NCBI GenBank assembly: GCA_900110595.1
Contig: FOEZ01000024.1
Coordinates: forward strand, 1 to 54,495
Length of the DNA stretch: 54,495 nucleotides
Source: Arthrobacter sp. OV608
GTDB lineage: Bacteria; Actinomycetota; Actinomycetes; Actinomycetales; Micrococcaceae
Direction: 5' to 3'
Shown here one piece after another: positions 25,900 through 34,678 of this stretch. Numbering within the stretch: position 1 is the stretch's first letter; the number at the start of each line of letters is the position of its first letter. Below the pieces are notes generated by a model. It did no database searches. It saw nothing but the letters and a program-made list of their open reading frames with translations, and was not told the DNA's origin. The translations under genes were made by a program, and so were the position numbers.

Positions 25900-28727
25900 C
25901 CTTTCGACCCGCGCCGCTCCGCGCCGGCATTGCTCTGGCCGTCGTGTTCATCGCGGCGCGGGTCATCTACCGCGTCCTCTTCAACGGCGCCGGCATTGGC
26001 TCGCCCATCCTGCTGGACCTGCCGGCCCTGCGGCTGCCGGCCCCGTACGCCCATGTGGTCTTCCTCGGTCCTGTCTCCGGGCCCGGGCTGTGGGCGGCGG
26101 TCCTGTCCGCCCTGCCCATCGCCGGGATGTTCATCGGATTTGGCCTGCTCAACGCCTGGGTGGACGTGGCCCGCGGCTTCGTGTTCCTGGCCCGCCGGGG
26201 CCCCATGCAGGGCATAGCCCGGATGCTTGTGGTGGCATGGGCGGCTCTCCCCGCGCTGGCCGACGCCGTGACCTCCGTGCGCCTGGCGTTTCGTTTGCGG
26301 GGCGAGCGTTTTGGCCCCCGTGCCCTGGTGCCCGTGCTCGAGCGCACGCTTGAGCATGCCAGCAGGGTGGCTGCGGCTCTGGAACTGCGGGGCTTCGGGA
26401 GCCGGGCGGTACAGCAGCCTGGCAACGTTTTCGAAGCTCCACTTTTCATCCGGGACGCAGAGTTCCGGATCGGAGACGCGGCCGTCCGCGTGGCCGGATT
26501 TACCCCTGCCAGGGGCTCACTTACCGCCATTACCGGGCCCACCGGCTCCGGCAAATCCACCATCCTGCGGGGTATCGCCGGTCTCCTCTCCCACGTCGAC
26601 GGTGGCGAACTTTCCGGCACCGTTCGCGCCGCCGGATCGGACCGCGCCGCCACTCCACCGCGCGATACTGCCCGCCACATCGGCGTCGTCCTGCAGAATC
26701 CCCGCGCGGCTTTTGCCAGCACCCGGGTCCGGGACGAAATCTCCCTCGCCCTTGAGCTGCGTGGCATGCCATCCACTGCCACCAAGGCCCGGGTGCAGGA
26801 AGTCGCCGAGCAGATTGGCGTGTCGGCGCTGCTGGACCGGAATCTCAGCACCCTCTCGGCGGGGGAGGCAACACTCGTCGCGATTGCCGCCGCAGTGGTG
26901 GACCATCCGGCGCTGCTGCTGGTGGATGAGCCCCTGGCCGATCTTGATACTTCAGCCCGCGCACGCGTCATCTCGGTACTTCATGCCCTCGCCCGCGACG
27001 CCGGTGTCTGCGTCATTGTCGCCGAGCACCGGGCGGAAGCGCTCGTTCCCGTTGCCGATTCCTGGTGGACCATCAACGACGGCGCCCTGGTCCCGGGTGC
27101 CGCGCCCTCCCCTTCACACCCTGTTGAGCTCCGCGAACCACCGGCAGAGCCGATGGACGTTCCTCCCGTGCTGACCGCGACCAACCTCGCGGTGCACCGC
27201 AAGGGCAAGCCGCTGGTGGGCGACGCATCCCTGACCCTGCACCGCGGTGAAGTGGTGGCCCTGGTGGGGCCCAACGGGGCCGGGAAGTCTTCCCTCTTGG
27301 TGGCACTCGCGCTAGGCGAAAGTACGGGCGGATCCACTACGTACGACGGCGGTCGGGTCGCCCTGGTGCCGGACGCCTCGGACGACCTCTTCACCAGGGA
27401 TACTGTCGCGGGCGAGCTCCGCGCCGCAGAGCGGCGCCAGGCCCGGCGAAAAGGCGGAAGCCGGCCCGCGCCCGGTTCCGCGGCTGCACGACTGGCCCGT
27501 CTCCGCGGAGACGTCACGATTCCCATCGGGGACGAGCATCCCCGCGACCTTTCCGCCGGAGAACGCAGGATCCTTGCCATCGCGCTGCAGACTATGGACG
27601 ATCCCCAAGTGCTCTTGATCGACGAGCCCACCCGCGGCCTCGATCCCGCGGCGCGCGCAGCAGTCTCGGCAGCACTCCGCGCCGCGGCGGACGAGGGCAC
27701 TGCCGTCCTGATCGCCACGCACGACCTCAACTTTGCCCAAGGCCTTGGGGCCCGGATCCTCCCGATGAGGGACGGCGTCGCGCCCTCCTTGGAGACGGAA
27801 GCCGCCCCGGCTGATGCCGTCACTGTACAACCCGCAACAGCACCACAGATCCCCGCACCAAAGTTCAGTGAAGAACCAGCCGACTCTCACACCGCCGCGA
27901 AGCCTCGCCGCATCCGGATGCCGCGGCCCCTCGAGTTGGCAGTCCTCGGCGCTGCCAACCTTCTGGCCCTCGGTGCCTTCTGTTGGCCGCTGCTCGCCGC
28001 AGCGCTTCCGCAGGATGCCGCCGCAGCACTCCCCTACGCGGCGCTGGCCATCGCACCCCTCGCCGTCGTGGCCATCGTGCTCTCCCTCGACGGTTCGGTG
28101 AGCTCGGCACATACCGTGGCATTGCTCGGCGTCCTGGCCGCGGTAGGTTCCGCGGTGCGGGTGGCGAGTACCGGCGTCGGGGGCGTGGAGGCGGTCTTTA
28201 TCCTGCTGATCCTGGCCGGGCGGGCATTCGGTGCCCGCTTCGGTATGCTCCTCGGCGCCGCCACCATCGCGGTTTCGAGTGTGCTGTGGGGCGGGATTGG
28301 GCCATGGACGCCGTTCCAGATCTTCGCCTGCGCATGGGTGGGCGCGGGTGCCGGCCTGCTCCCCCGCCGGGTGCGGGGCAAGGCCGAACTGTGGATGCTG
28401 TGCGGCTACGGCGTGGTGGCGTCGTACCTGTTCGGCCTGCTGACCAACCTATGGTTCTGGCCGTTCGCAGTGGGCGCCGGCACCGGCATCTCCTACCTGC
28501 CCGGCGCGCCGCTGGGCACCAACCTCAGCAGCTTCCTGCTGTACTCACTGGTGACGTCGACGGCGGGCTGGGACACCCTGCGCGCCATCACCACGATCAT
28601 TGGCATCGCAGTGGTGGGCCGGGCCATCCTCGCCGCGTTCCGGCGCGTGAAGCCGGTCTCCAGCGCCGGCGGGCAAAAGCAGGCTCACTCCAGCCAAGCC
28701 AAAGACCGGCTTCAGCTCAGGGTCTAA
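25896..28727 (+). CDS. One-chain ECF transporter (EcfT-EcfA-EcfA-EcfS fusion)
   Basis: A 943-residue protein that appears to hold a full energy-coupling-factor importer. Residues about 1-170 are an EcfT-like membrane part ending in AALELRGFGSR, a coupling-helix motif. The first ATPase has Walker A GPTGSGKST (about 214), LSAGE signature (about 317) and Walker B LLLVDEPLADL. The second ATPase has GPNGAGKSS (about 460), LSAGERR (about 552) and VLLIDEPTRGLD. Residues about 675-930 form six hydrophobic segments of the S-component (for example FGARFGMLLGAATIAVSSVL). ATGA overlap couples it to the lipoprotein. Such importers carry vitamins or metals. A CbrT-like cobalamin specificity is suggested only by the neighbour. 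Confidence 0.85.
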   Translation: MTFRPAPLRAGIALAVVFIAARVIYRVLFNGAGIGSPILLDLPALRLPAPYAHVVFLGPVSGPGLWAAVLSALPIAGMFIGFGLLNAWVDVARGFVFLARRGPMQGIARMLVVAWAALPALADAVTSVRLAFRLRGERFGPRALVPVLERTLEHASRVAAALELRGFGSRAVQQPGNVFEAPLFIRDAEFRIGDAAVRVAGFTPARGSLTAITGPTGSGKSTILRGIAGLLSHVDGGELSGTVRAAGSDRAATPPRDTARHIGVVLQNPRAAFASTRVRDEISLALELRGMPSTATKARVQEVAEQIGVSALLDRNLSTLSAGEATLVAIAAAVVDHPALLLVDEPLADLDTSARARVISVLHALARDAGVCVIVAEHRAEALVPVADSWWTINDGALVPGAAPSPSHPVELREPPAEPMDVPPVLTATNLAVHRKGKPLVGDASLTLHRGEVVALVGPNGAGKSSLLVALALGESTGGSTTYDGGRVALVPDASDDLFTRDTVAGELRAAERRQARRKGGSRPAPGSAAARLARLRGDVTIPIGDEHPRDLSAGERRILAIALQTMDDPQVLLIDEPTRGLDPAARAAVSAALRAAADEGTAVLIATHDLNFAQGLGARILPMRDGVAPSLETEAAPADAVTVQPATAPQIPAPKFSEEPADSHTAAKPRRIRMPRPLELAVLGAANLLALGAFCWPLLAAALPQDAAAALPYAALAIAPLAVVAIVLSLDGSVSSAHTVALLGVLAAVGSAVRVASTGVGGVEAVFILLILAGRAFGARFGMLLGAATIAVSSVLWGGIGPWTPFQIFACAWVGAGAGLLPRRVRGKAELWMLCGYGVVASYLFGLLTNLWFWPFAVGAGTGISYLPGAPLGTNLSSFLLYSLVTSTAGWDTLRAITTIIGIAVVGRAILAAFRRVKPVSSAGGQKQAHSSQAKDRLQLRV

Positions 28728-28776
28728 GGCCCCCCCGAAAATAGTGGCAGGACCAGCCCCTTGTTGATGACGTGCT

Positions 28777-29736
28777 TCACGCACCCGCGTATTGGGCGGG
28801 GGCATTGGCTTCGAGTGCGGCGTTGAGTTCCTCAAGGGTGGGCGGATTCGCTCCCGGGCGCTGCACGGTGATGGCCGCGGCGGCTGCTGCGGTGTGTCCA
28901 AGCTGCTCCAGGACAGCCGGCGCGAACCCTTCGGTTCCCCGGGTGAGGAAGCCCAGGATCAGGGCGGACATGTAGGAGTCTCCGGCGCCGATGGTGTCTG
29001 CAACTGTCGTTTTCACGGCGGGGATGCTGATGGTGGCGGCGGCTGTGGTGAATTGCGAACCTTCAGCGCCTTTAGTAATGACGGTTAACCGGGTGCCCAG
29101 TCCGAGGATGTGTGCAGCGGTTTCGTCCAGGCGTTTCCCGGGGTACAGCCAGTGCGCGTCCTCGTCGCTGAGTTTGACGACGTCGGTGAGGGCAACGAGC
29201 TCTTCGAAGATGGCTTTCGCTTCGGCGTGGCTGCCGAGGAGGGCGGGCCGGATGTTGGGGTCGTAGGTGATCATGCAGTGCCGGTGTGCCTGTTCCAACA
29301 GGGCTTTTACGGCGCCGGCGCCTGGGCTAAGGAAGGTCGCGATGGATCCCGTGTGCAGGATTTTGGGGAAGTACGCGGGCGGCGTGGTGGCCAGGTCCCA
29401 GGAGATATCGAACTCGTACGTGGCAGAGCCGTCCGAAGCGAGGGTTGCTGTTGCCGACGGTGTCCGGGTGAGGGATTTCGAACCGGGCAGGAGTGTGACT
29501 CCTGCGCTGTGGAGATGTTTTTCGATGGCGGTCCCCCGGGAGTCCGGGGCGATGGCCGTCAGCAGACCCGTGGTGACGCCGAGGCGGCCGAGTCCGTAAG
29601 CGACGTTGGCCGGTGAGCCGCCCGGATGTTCCACCTGGCCGTTTGAGGTTGTGACCACGTCGATCAGCGCTTCGCCTACGACAGTGACGTCAAGTGTCGG
29701 GTGAATGTCCTGCCGGGCTGTTGTGAGGTAATCCAT
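28777..29736 (-). CDS. PfkB-family carbohydrate kinase, probable fructokinase
   Basis: A 319-residue ribokinase-fold enzyme. The N-terminal GEALIDVV and GGSPANVAYGLGRLG bind the sugar; the C-terminal DTIGAGDSYMSALILGFL contains the catalytic Asp and the anion hole. It phosphorylates a sugar with ATP. The placement downstream of an Frc-like importer and in the levanase cluster points to fructose. The ATG at 29736 is preferred, since upstream codons give an extra N-terminus that the family lacks. It is separated from the ATPase gene by a strong hairpin. Confidence 0.88.
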   Translation of the reverse strand: MDYLTTARQDIHPTLDVTVVGEALIDVVTTSNGQVEHPGGSPANVAYGLGRLGVTTGLLTAIAPDSRGTAIEKHLHSAGVTLLPGSKSLTRTPSATATLASDGSATYEFDISWDLATTPPAYFPKILHTGSIATFLSPGAGAVKALLEQAHRHCMITYDPNIRPALLGSHAEAKAIFEELVALTDVVKLSDEDAHWLYPGKRLDETAAHILGLGTRLTVITKGAEGSQFTTAAATISIPAVKTTVADTIGAGDSYMSALILGFLTRGTEGFAPAVLEQLGHTAAAAAAITVQRPGANPPTLEELNAALEANAPAQYAGA

Positions 29737-29779
29737 GGTCTGTCTCTCGTGGGGAGCTGATGGGGTGGGGCTGTTCAAG

Positions 29780-29825
29780 CGACGTCAGTCCGCGGACCGG
29801 TGGCCTGGTCCGCGGACTGACGTCG
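29780..29825 (-). terminator. Strong hairpin between the importer ATPase and kinase genes
   Basis: A perfect 19-bp stem (29780-29798 with 29807-29825) with an 8-base loop. It sits between two genes read in the same direction. No T-run follows, so it may act as a partial terminator or as an mRNA-stabilising structure that lowers kinase expression relative to the importer. Confidence 0.6.
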
Positions 29826-29839
29826 GGGCAAGCAGTTGA

Positions 29840-30634
29840 TCAGGCGGTGGCTGCGCCGGTCATGATTGCCACTGCATCGGTCATGTTGTGGGATTGAGGA
29901 GTGATGGTGGCCGCACACTTGCCGAGGCGCTGGATGTGGATGCGGTCTGCCACGTCGAACACGTGGGGCATGTTGTGACTGATCAGGATGACCGGCAGGC
30001 CGCGGTCCCGGAGGTCCCGGACCAGCTGCAGGACCTGGTTGGATTCGCGCACGCCCAGTGCCGCCGTCGGCTCATCCAGCACAACAACCTTTGAACCGAA
30101 TGCTGCGGCACGGGCGACCGCCACGGCCTGGCGCTGGCCGCCGGACAGGTTCTCCACGGGGACAGTGACGTCCTGGAGGGTGGAGATGCCGAGCCGGGTC
30201 AGCTCTTCCTTGGCTTTGCGGCGCATTCCTTTGGTGTCCAGTACGCGGAAGAGCTTGCCCACCGGACCGGGGATCCGCTCTTCACGACCTAGGAACAGGT
30301 TTGACGCCACATCGAGCGCCGGCGACACCGCAAGGTTCTGGTACACCGTCTCAATGCCGTGGGCACGGGCATCCTGGGGCCGCTTGAAATGCACCGGTTT
30401 GCCTGAGACAAAGAGCTCGCCGGAATCCGGGACCTCTGCTCCGGTGAGGCATTTGATCAGGGTTGATTTGCCCGCGCCGTTGTCGCCGATGATTGCCAGG
30501 ACTTCGCCCGGGTACAGGTCGAGGCTGACTCCGTCCAGGCCGACGACGCGGCCGAAGGTCTTGACGAGGTTCCTGGCCTTCAGGATTGGCTCGCGGGTGG
30601 CGGTGTGCGAAGCTGCTGGTTCTGTCATGGTCAT
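29840..30634 (-). CDS. ABC sugar importer ATPase (FrcA-like)
   Basis: A 264-residue single-domain ATPase. Walker A is GDNGAGKSTLIK, the signature is NLSGGQRQAVAVARAAAF and Walker B is KVVVLDEPTAALG. It resembles one half of RbsA; Frc-type fructose importers have this single-domain form. ATG at 30634 overlaps the permease stop by four bases and AAAGG lies upstream, so it is translationally coupled to the permease. The ATPase works as a homodimer at the inner face of the membrane. Confidence 0.88.
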   Translation of the reverse strand: MTMTEPAASHTATREPILKARNLVKTFGRVVGLDGVSLDLYPGEVLAIIGDNGAGKSTLIKCLTGAEVPDSGELFVSGKPVHFKRPQDARAHGIETVYQNLAVSPALDVASNLFLGREERIPGPVGKLFRVLDTKGMRRKAKEELTRLGISTLQDVTVPVENLSGGQRQAVAVARAAAFGSKVVVLDEPTAALGVRESNQVLQLVRDLRDRGLPVILISHNMPHVFDVADRIHIQRLGKCAATITPQSHNMTDAVAIMTGAATA

Positions 30635-31677
30635 GACTTGACCTTTCGGATCCACTGGTCGATGGACACAGCGAGGATGATCAGGACGCCTACGGCGAGG
30701 GTCTGGTACAGAACGTCCAGGCCTGCGAGGGAGAGTCCGTTGCGGAAGACGCCGACGATCAGGGCGCCGAGGAGTGTGCCCCAGACGGAGCCGCGGCCGC
30801 CGAAGAGGCTGGTTCCGCCGATGACGACGGCGGTGATGGAGTCAAGGTTCAGGTCCACGCCGGCGTTGGGGCTGGCTGCGTTGGTGCGGCCGATCTGGAT
30901 CCAGGCGCCGATGGCCAGGACAGCGCCGGCGGCGAGGTAGACGCTCATGAGGACTTTATTCACGGCAATGCCGGCCAGGCGGGCGGCTTCCTTGTCATCG
31001 CCCACGGCGTAGACGTGCCGGCCCCAGGCGGTCTTGCCGAGGATGAAGGCGATGGCGATGTAGAGCAGGAGCATCACGACGACCCCGGTGGAGATCCTGA
31101 CGCCGCCCACCGGGAATGTGGTTCCGGTCCAGGTCAGCAGGCCCGGCATTGCCGAGCCACGCACTGTTGCTCCGTTGGAGTAAAGCAGCGTCAGGGCGAT
31201 GAAGATATTCAGGGTGCCGAGGGTGACGATGAACGGAGGGAGCCGGAACCTGGTGACCAGGAATCCGTTCACGGCTCCGGCGGCGAGTCCCACGATCAGG
31301 CCTGCGAGCAGGGCAACGGGAGCGGGGAGTCCGTTGTTGACGGCGAGCTGGGCCACGACCATGGAGGACAGGATCATCACGGCTCCGACGGACAGGTCAA
31401 TCCCGGCCGTGAGGATGATGAGTGTCTGGGCGATGGCCAGGGTGCCGACGACGGACACCTGCTGGGTGATCAGCGAGAGGTTTTCAACCCGCAGGAACCT
31501 GTCATTGAGCAGGCCGAACACCACCACCGCAATGAGAAGTACGAGGGCCGGGCTGAGTGCTGGGTAGCGGTGGAGGATGTTGCGTATCCGGCTGAGCGGG
31601 GTCTGGCGGTCAAGGAATTCCTCCGCCAGGTCTGCATGCCCGGCGCTTGGCGGGCCGGCGGTCTGTTGCTGGGTCAC
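30631..31677 (-). CDS. ABC sugar importer permease (FrcC/RbsC-like)
   Basis: A 348-residue permease of the ribose/fructose family. Hydrophobic segments begin at ALSPALVLLIAVVVFGLLND. The family block LTAGIDLSVGAVMILSSMVV and the later GGTSLFGGRGSVWGTLLGAL are characteristic of RbsC/FrcC proteins. The start is GTG at 31677 with AGGA upstream. The binding-protein gene lies upstream across a hairpin and the ATPase gene follows by overlap. Confidence 0.88.
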   Translation of the reverse strand: MTQQQTAGPPSAGHADLAEEFLDRQTPLSRIRNILHRYPALSPALVLLIAVVVFGLLNDRFLRVENLSLITQQVSVVGTLAIAQTLIILTAGIDLSVGAVMILSSMVVAQLAVNNGLPAPVALLAGLIVGLAAGAVNGFLVTRFRLPPFIVTLGTLNIFIALTLLYSNGATVRGSAMPGLLTWTGTTFPVGGVRISTGVVVMLLLYIAIAFILGKTAWGRHVYAVGDDKEAARLAGIAVNKVLMSVYLAAGAVLAIGAWIQIGRTNAASPNAGVDLNLDSITAVVIGGTSLFGGRGSVWGTLLGALIVGVFRNGLSLAGLDVLYQTLAVGVLIILAVSIDQWIRKVKS

Positions 31678-31736
31678 GTTGGGTCCTGATCTTCGATAAT
31701 GGTTTGCTGGCGCGTAGCTATCGCGGAATTGGTGCT

Positions 31737-31770
31737 CCGGGGAGGCCGGAGCGGAGCGCGGCCTCCCCGG
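31737..31770 (-). terminator. Hairpin between the binding-protein and permease genes
   Basis: CCGGGGAGGCC (31737-31747) pairs perfectly with GGCCTCCCCGG (31760-31770). Hairpins at this position in sugar importer operons commonly protect the upstream message so that more binding protein than membrane component is made. Confidence 0.6.
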
Positions 31771-31788
31771 GCGCATGGCTGCGGGGTT

Positions 31789-32907
31789 CTACTTTCCCCA
31801 GCAGATATCGGAAGCTGCTGTGGTGGTGATGCTCTTGATGCCGTCGGCCGGCTTATCGGTGACAAGTTCGACGCCGGTGTTGTAGAAGTCCAGGCCCGCC
31901 GAGTTGGCAGGCTTGTTACCGGTCTTGGCCAGATCCACGATGGCCTTCACGCCAAGTTCGGCCATCTTGATCGGGTACTGCTGGGCAGTGGCGCCGATGA
32001 CCCCGGACTTAACGTTGTTCACGCCGGTGCAGCCGCCATCAACGGAGACCACGAGCACGTCCTTCTCTTTGCCGGCGGACTTCAACGCCTCGAAGGCTCC
32101 AGCAGCGGCAGGTTCGTTGATGGTGTAAACAACGTTGACGTTCGGGTTTTTGGCGAGAAGGGTTTCCATCGCTGTGCGGCCGCCGTCCTCGTTGCCCCCG
32201 GAGGCCTGGCTGCCCACGATTTCGTACTCGCCGCCCTTGCCGCCGGTGTACTTGCCGGTCTTGGCTTCATCGCCGTTCTTCTTCTTGTCAGCGGTGTCGA
32301 TGCCCAGCCCGGTCAGGAAGCCCTGGTCCCGGTTGTAGTCCACTGAGACGATCTTGTCGTCGAAGAGGTCCAGCAGCGCGATGGTGGCCTTCTTGCCGCC
32401 GAGCTGGCTCGCGGTCCACTTGCCGATCAGCTCGCCGGCGGCAAAGTTGTCCGTCGCGAACGTGATATCGGCGGCATCGGCCGGGTCCGGCGGAGTGTCC
32501 AAAGCGATGACAAACAGGCCTGCGTCCTTCGCCTTCTTCAGAGCGTCAACCACCGAGGGGCCGTTGGGTGTGATGAGGATGCCCTTGTCGCCCTTGGAGA
32601 TGGCGTTTTCGATCGCCTGGATCTGCGTTTCCTCATCGCCGTCGGCCTTGCCGGCGGCCAGCTTCAGGTCAACCCCGTCTGTTTCGGCGGCCTTCTTTGC
32701 ACCGTCCTGCATGGAAACGAAGAACGGGTTGGTGGTGGTCTTCACTATCAGGGAGACGCCGACCTTCTCATCCCCGGAGCCTCCGCTGGCTGAGGGGCCA
32801 CTGGAACTGCCGCCACAGGCAGAAAGGCTGACCGCTCCCAACGTCAGGACCGCTCCTGCCGCGAACAGGCGGGTGGCCATTGAACGGGGTGCTTTGGAAC
32901 TCAACAT
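31789..32907 (-). CDS. ABC sugar importer substrate-binding lipoprotein (FrcB-like)
   Basis: A 372-residue solute-binding protein. The signal ends with the lipobox LSAC, then a Gly/Ser linker. The ribose-binding-protein fold is shown by GVSLIVKTTTNPFFVSMQDG and the ligand-binding FVIALDTPPDPADAADITFA. It is the first gene of the importer operon. AGGAG precedes ATG 32907. The levanase and fructokinase nearby make fructose or short fructans the likely ligand. A candidate promoter and operator lie upstream. Confidence 0.88.
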   Translation of the reverse strand: MLSSKAPRSMATRLFAAGAVLTLGAVSLSACGGSSSGPSASGGSGDEKVGVSLIVKTTTNPFFVSMQDGAKKAAETDGVDLKLAAGKADGDEETQIQAIENAISKGDKGILITPNGPSVVDALKKAKDAGLFVIALDTPPDPADAADITFATDNFAAGELIGKWTASQLGGKKATIALLDLFDDKIVSVDYNRDQGFLTGLGIDTADKKKNGDEAKTGKYTGGKGGEYEIVGSQASGGNEDGGRTAMETLLAKNPNVNVVYTINEPAAAGAFEALKSAGKEKDVLVVSVDGGCTGVNNVKSGVIGATAQQYPIKMAELGVKAIVDLAKTGNKPANSAGLDFYNTGVELVTDKPADGIKSITTTAASDICWGK

Positions 32908-32942
32908 TGAATCTCCTGGTGTTTGAGGCCGTAACTGACCTC

Positions 32943-32990
32943 GACAACGATGTCATAGACGAGGTAAGCAGGATCACACGATAGAGTCAA
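32943..32990 (-). promoter_or_regulatory. Promoter and LacI-type operator of the fructose importer
   Basis: Minus-strand -35 TTGACT (32985-32990) and -10 TACCTC (32961-32966) are 18 bases apart. The site GACAACGATGTC (32943-32954) follows the -10 box. The same site recurs at the regulator and, as a perfect palindrome, at the levanase gene. Confidence 0.6.
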
Positions 32991-33019
32991 TAGGAAGAGA
33001 ACGAGAAGGAGCGACTTTC

Positions 33020-34072
33020 TTGACAACGATGTCTGATCGTTACCAGCCACCCCTATCCCCCACCCGGCCCACCATGCGCCACGTGGCGGCGCTTGCGGGT
33101 GTCGGAATCAAAACCGTTTCACGAGTGATCAATGACGAGGCGGGGGTATCTGAGGCCACGCGGCAAAAGGTGCTCGATGCCATCGCGCAGCTCAACTACC
33201 AGCTGGACGTCACAGCCGGCAGCCTCCGCCGGGCGGGCAGGAGGACCCTGTCGGTAGGCCTCCTTCTGCCCAGTGTTTCCAACCCGTTCAGCGGCGAGAT
33301 ACACCGGGCCCTGGAGGATGCGCTTGGCGCCCGGGGAATAGCCGTTTTCGCCGCCAGCCTCGACGACGACCCTAAACGGGAGCAGGCCATCATCGCTGCT
33401 TTCCTCGGGAGGCGGGTCGACGGCCTTGTCCTGACACCGATCGCAAAAAACCAGGCTTACATGATCCCGGAGCACTCCAGAAACCTGCCAATGGTCTTTA
33501 TTGACCGGGAGCCGGTAGGGGTGGAGGCTGATGCAGTGGTCACGGACAACGCAGTGGGCGCGGGCAAAGCGGCCTCACATCTGCTGAGGCACGGACACAC
33601 CAAGTTGGCCTACCTGGGCGACCGCACAGACATCCAGACCGCGCGGGAGCGCAGGCGGGGCTTCCTCGAGGAGGTCGGCGGGGCAGGTATTCCCACCTCC
33701 GCACTACCCGTCATCGACGATCTTCATGATGAGGAAGCAGCGAGGCGGGCGGCCCTTGAACTGTTGAATTCCGAGGATCCTCCCACGGCAATCTTCTCGA
33801 GCCAGAACCTCGTCACTTTCGGAACGATGCGCGCGATGAAGGAGCTTGGCGTACATAAGCGTGTGGCACTTGTTGGTTTTGACGACTTCACTCTTGCCGA
33901 CATGATGGACCCCGGGATCACTGTCATCGCTCAACACCCGGAGCGGATTGGCGTCAAGTCCGCCGAACGGCTTCTGGCCAGGATCGACGGCGACGAGCAA
34001 GCTCCCCGGACCTACATCGTCCCGTCCGAACTCATCCAAAGAGGCTCCGGCGAAATCCGCCCGCCGGCATGA
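33020..34072 (+). CDS. LacI-family transcriptional regulator (fructan unit)
   Basis: A 350-residue repressor. The HTH is TMRHVAALAGVGIKTVSRVI and the hinge helix continues with RQKVLDAIAQLNYQLDVTAG. The effector domain has LVGFDDFTLADMMDPGITVI near the dimer interface. The start is TTG at 33020 with AAGGAG eight bases upstream; ATG at 33029 is the alternative. The operator GACAACGATGTC (33022-33033) overlaps the start codon, so the gene is probably autoregulated. It is divergent from the fructose importer and upstream of the levanase. Confidence 0.9.
   Translation: MTTMSDRYQPPLSPTRPTMRHVAALAGVGIKTVSRVINDEAGVSEATRQKVLDAIAQLNYQLDVTAGSLRRAGRRTLSVGLLLPSVSNPFSGEIHRALEDALGARGIAVFAASLDDDPKREQAIIAAFLGRRVDGLVLTPIAKNQAYMIPEHSRNLPMVFIDREPVGVEADAVVTDNAVGAGKAASHLLRHGHTKLAYLGDRTDIQTARERRRGFLEEVGGAGIPTSALPVIDDLHDEEAARRAALELLNSEDPPTAIFSSQNLVTFGTMRAMKELGVHKRVALVGFDDFTLADMMDPGITVIAQHPERIGVKSAERLLARIDGDEQAPRTYIVPSELIQRGSGEIRPPA
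33022..33033. promoter_or_regulatory. Operator overlapping the regulator start codon
   Basis: GACAACGATGTC, identical to the site at 32943-32954. Five of six base pairs match as a palindrome. Confidence 0.6.
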
Positions 34073-34124
34073 ACCCCTTCCCAAAGAACTTCGCCTCTGC
34101 CAAACCAACCTGAAGAGAGAGATC

Positions 34125-34418
34125 ATGACCAAAACCTTGTATGCCGAGTTCACCGTCAAAGCCGGCAGTGAGGCCCGCGTTGCCGAAATGATGGTCGAAT
34201 TGACCCGGCACGTCCGCAACGAACCAGGCAACGAATTGTTTCTTCCCTACACCCGCGAAGAGAATCCCCGGGAATACTTCGTCTTCGAGGTATACCGGGA
34301 TGAAGCCGCGTTCCAGGAACACATCACCGCCGACTATGGAGCCAAGTTCAACGAGGAACTGGCCCGTCACATCGAAGGTGACGGCTCGGAGCTGACCTGG
34401 CTCAACCCGGTCCTATAG
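34125..34418 (+). CDS. ABM-fold monooxygenase-like small protein
   Basis: A 97-residue protein of the antibiotic-biosynthesis-monooxygenase / dimeric alpha-beta barrel family. The pattern TLYAEFTVKAGSEARVAEMM, then YFVFEVYRDEAAFQEHITAD, is typical of YgiN-like quinol monooxygenases and of unrelated mutarotases with the same fold. It follows the LacI gene by 52 bases and precedes the levanase. AGAGAGA lies before the ATG at 34125. In this setting a sugar-related role is as possible as a redox role. Confidence 0.75.
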   Translation: MTKTLYAEFTVKAGSEARVAEMMVELTRHVRNEPGNELFLPYTREENPREYFVFEVYRDEAAFQEHITADYGAKFNEELARHIEGDGSELTWLNPVL

Positions 34419-34582
34419 CCCAGCTGCAAACAGCGGCCCTAGGGTAGGCGTCCCCGAAGGCTTTTCCTTCAAGGACCGCCCCTTCGCACGTCTCAGCCCC
34501 CGTCCTGCGGACGCGGGGCCAGTCGTCGTTCCCTTGCCCAGCAGCGTATTCGGGCACAAGAAATCGGCCACAAAAATGACCG

Positions 34583-34638
34583 TTGACTTGTCCGATAGAC
34601 ATCTTTTAGAGTCCATCGCACTGACTGACAACGTTGTC
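34583..34638 (+). promoter_or_regulatory. Promoter and palindromic operator of the levanase gene
   Basis: -35 TTGACT (34583-34588) and -10 TAGAGT (34607-34612) are 18 bases apart. The perfect 12-bp palindrome GACAACGTTGTC (34627-34638) lies just downstream of the expected transcription start, where a bound repressor would block elongation. Confidence 0.65.
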
Positions 34639-34678
34639 TACTGGCTAGACACGTCCAATGAAGGGCGACACAAGCAAC

